Assembly (NCBI RefSeq): GCF_004331685.1
Contig: NZ_SJSM01000003.1
Span: 372,001-436,000 of the forward strand
Direction of reading: 5' to 3'
From: Pedobacter hiemivivus
GTDB taxonomy: Bacteria > Bacteroidota > Bacteroidia > Sphingobacteriales > Sphingobacteriaceae
DNA: 64,000 nt
Shown: one piece after another, positions 62,425-64,000 of the stretch
Numbering within the stretch: the stretch's first letter is position 1
How the letters are laid out: every line of letters begins with the position of its first letter
Notes under the pieces: generated by a model
The model's database searches: none
What the model was told of the DNA's origin: nothing
What the model saw: only the letters and a program-made list of their open reading frames with translations
Program-made: the position numbers and the translations under genes

Positions 62425-63417
62425 ATGAATTGGAGCCGCATTATTTTAATAGCCTGTCTGTTTTTTGCAATAAGCATTAACCGGGCAGAAGCCCAGGTAC
62501 TAAGCCCTTTGCCTTTGACAGACACTACTGCTGCTGTGAAAAAAAGCTATTCAAGGCGTGTGGTAAGGGATTCTGCTTTCTATGCAAGGCAAAAATTTGT
62601 AACCGATTCTATCATTTCGCATACCTGGATTTTGCCCCCAGCTTTAGTCGATAAAAACATCATTATCGATAGCATTTTAAAAGCACAGGTATATGGCCGC
62701 TCTGGCTTGTATACCCGCTATAAAGATTATAAAACTTCCGAAAAAGTTAGTCAATACCGTACTGGAACACCCGTGCCAAAAGGAAACCTGTGGGTATTAG
62801 GTGTAATTGCCCTCTTGATGGTCTTGTTTGCATCCTTAAAAATCTCTTTTTCAAAGCAGTTACAAACTATTGTACAATCTTTTTTTAGCAACAGAATCCT
62901 AAATAACCTCAATAAAGAAGATAACCTTTTTACATCTTGGCCCTTCCTGCTGCTATTTGTACAATTTGGTTTTACCATTGGTATGTTCTTTTACCTGGTT
63001 ACTCAATATTATCACATGTCTTTTGCCGATAGTGGCTTCCGTTTCTATCTAAGCATTTCTGTTTTAATAGTGGTTTTATACGTGTTAAAGATTGTTTTAT
63101 TGCGGCTACTCGGTTACCTTTTTGACGTTCAAAAAGCCGTAAGTGAATATGTGTCGATATTATATTTAAGTTATTTTAATATCGCATTAATGTTCATCCC
63201 TTTGGTGATCGCTTTTGCGCTATCTCCTTTAAAGTATGGGCCTTATTACATCGCCATTTCATTTATTCTATTAACTATTGTCTTTGTATTTCAATTTATT
63301 AGAGCCGGAGTTAATATTTTATCTCATTATCGGTTTTCAAAAGTCTATTTGTTTTTGTACTTTTGTGCCCTCGAAATCTGCCCTATATTAATATTAATCA
63401 AGGCAATAGGATTATAA
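62425..63417 (+). CDS. DUF4271 domain-containing membrane protein
   Basis: A 330-residue inner-membrane protein: signal at the ATG 62425 (IILIACLFFAISINRAEAQ), a ~90-residue periplasmic segment, a helix at ~117-137 (LWVLGVIALLMVLFASLKIS), and about six more helices (~165-330) typical of DUF4271. An in-frame TTG lies 18 bp upstream. In Bacteroidota this gene regularly precedes hemD, as it does here. Function unknown, though the linkage suggests a role near tetrapyrrole synthesis. Confidence 0.85.
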   Translation: MNWSRIILIACLFFAISINRAEAQVLSPLPLTDTTAAVKKSYSRRVVRDSAFYARQKFVTDSIISHTWILPPALVDKNIIIDSILKAQVYGRSGLYTRYKDYKTSEKVSQYRTGTPVPKGNLWVLGVIALLMVLFASLKISFSKQLQTIVQSFFSNRILNNLNKEDNLFTSWPFLLLFVQFGFTIGMFFYLVTQYYHMSFADSGFRFYLSISVLIVVLYVLKIVLLRLLGYLFDVQKAVSEYVSILYLSYFNIALMFIPLVIAFALSPLKYGPYYIAISFILLTIVFVFQFIRAGVNILSHYRFSKVYLFLYFCALEICPILILIKAIGL

Positions 63418-63434
63418 CGCGGTAATTAGGTAAA

Positions 63435-64000
63435 ATGCAAGAACAGACAGAAGATAGGCTACGTAAGGTGAAAAGTATATTGGTAACCTTACCAAAACCG
63501 GAAACAGAGAAGTCTCCTTATTTTGATTTGGCTAAGAAGTACAATTTGAAAATTGATTTTAGATCATTTATTCATGTTGAAGGTGTTCCAGCCAGGGATT
63601 TCAGAAAAGATAAAATCACCTTGGGTGATTTTACAGCAGTAGTTTTTACAAGCAGAAATGCAGTAGATCACTTCTTTAGAATTTGTGAAGAAATGAGATA
63701 CGATGTGCCAGCAGATTTGAAATACTTCTGTATTTCGGAGTCTACAGCATTATATCTGCAGAAATACATCCAATACAGAAAGCGAAAAATCTTTTTTGGT
63801 AAGCAAACTGCAGCCGATCTGGCCGAAGTATTAAAGAAACATGCTGAGGAGAAATTCCTTTATCCATGTTCTGATGTAGCTACCGAAGATACCATGAACT
63901 TTTTGCAAAAGAACGGATACAACGTTACACCAGCAGTTTTGTTTAGAACTGTAGTGTCTGATTTATCTGATCTGGCAGAAGTTTTTTATGATATCATCGC
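63435..64000 (+). CDS. hemD: Uroporphyrinogen-III synthase (partial, runs off the right edge)
   Basis: The first 188 residues of a protein with the Bacteroidota HemD pattern: VKSILVTLPKPETEKSPYFD at the start, then AVVFTSRNAVDHFFRICEEM, YFCISESTALYLQKYIQYRK and FLYPCSDVATEDTMNFLQKN, which track the two HemD Rossmann-like lobes. It cyclises hydroxymethylbilane with D-ring inversion in haem and sirohaem synthesis. It starts 17 bp after the DUF4271 stop. Confidence 0.9.
   Translation, partial: MQEQTEDRLRKVKSILVTLPKPETEKSPYFDLAKKYNLKIDFRSFIHVEGVPARDFRKDKITLGDFTAVVFTSRNAVDHFFRICEEMRYDVPADLKYFCISESTALYLQKYIQYRKRKIFFGKQTAADLAEVLKKHAEEKFLYPCSDVATEDTMNFLQKNGYNVTPAVLFRTVVSDLSDLAEVFYDII

Overview
The window is chromosomal DNA from a Bacteroidota bacterium of the family Sphingobacteriaceae, very probably a Pedobacter or close relative. 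The evidence is the density of ECF sigma/FecR/TonB-dependent receptor modules, SusC/SusD genes, lipoproteins ending in a Cys-Lys-Lys lipobox, recognisable Bacteroidota promoter boxes (TAnnTTTG) with few Shine-Dalgarno sites, and a heparinase II whose catalytic residues fall at the same numbers as in Pedobacter heparinus HepB. I see no rRNA, tRNA, CRISPR array or intact insertion sequence. Most functional calls rest on recognising families by eye; no database search was run.

Layout. 1-6.8 kb holds the tail of an unknown gene, a large outer-membrane beta-barrel protein, pirin with a degenerate receiver-like protein, an alpha/beta hydrolase and a SulP anion transporter. 6.9-24.7 kb is a long regulated locus: ECF sigma, FecR, SusC, SusD, a DUF4843 lipoprotein and a PKD-like lipoprotein, then an ABC ATPase flanked by two paralogous GldF-GldG fusion permeases and a translationally coupled M16 zinc protease. 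It reads as capture, import and proteolysis of an unknown peptide-like ligand. 24.7-29.4 kb holds a histidine kinase and OmpR/PhoB-type regulator with two envelope genes, divergent from a DUF4382 lipoprotein and a small secreted protein. The divergent promoter region carries a symmetric pair of 11-bp-phased direct repeats that looks like the regulator's operator.

29.5-42.4 kb holds two GNAT acetyltransferases and two more sigma/FecR/receptor modules. One receptor is siderophore-type and is followed by a PepSY membrane protein; the other is followed by a lipoprotein. 42.4-52 kb holds an MFS transporter divergent from a DeoR-type regulator across phased TGCA palindromes, a GNAT protein, heparinase II (hepB), two LuxR-type regulators and a large lipoprotein. 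52-61.5 kb is a mosaic: a decayed SDR fragment, a TetR/SDR pair with matching operators, two YdeI-family proteins, a methyltransferase, topoisomerase IB, another SDR, a Dabb protein and two tandem DUF6266 genes. Upstream of the DUF6266 genes is a 171-bp inverted repeat whose core is exactly ten 11-bp units. The right end returns to housekeeping: a universal stress protein, a DUF4271 membrane protein and the start of hemD.

The three sigma/FecR/receptor modules share design features: similar -7 boxes in front of the sigma genes and a hairpin between fecR and the receptor gene. The most notable candidates for undescribed biology are the SusCD/GldFG/M16 locus, the two-component operator and the 11-bp repeat array beside DUF6266.
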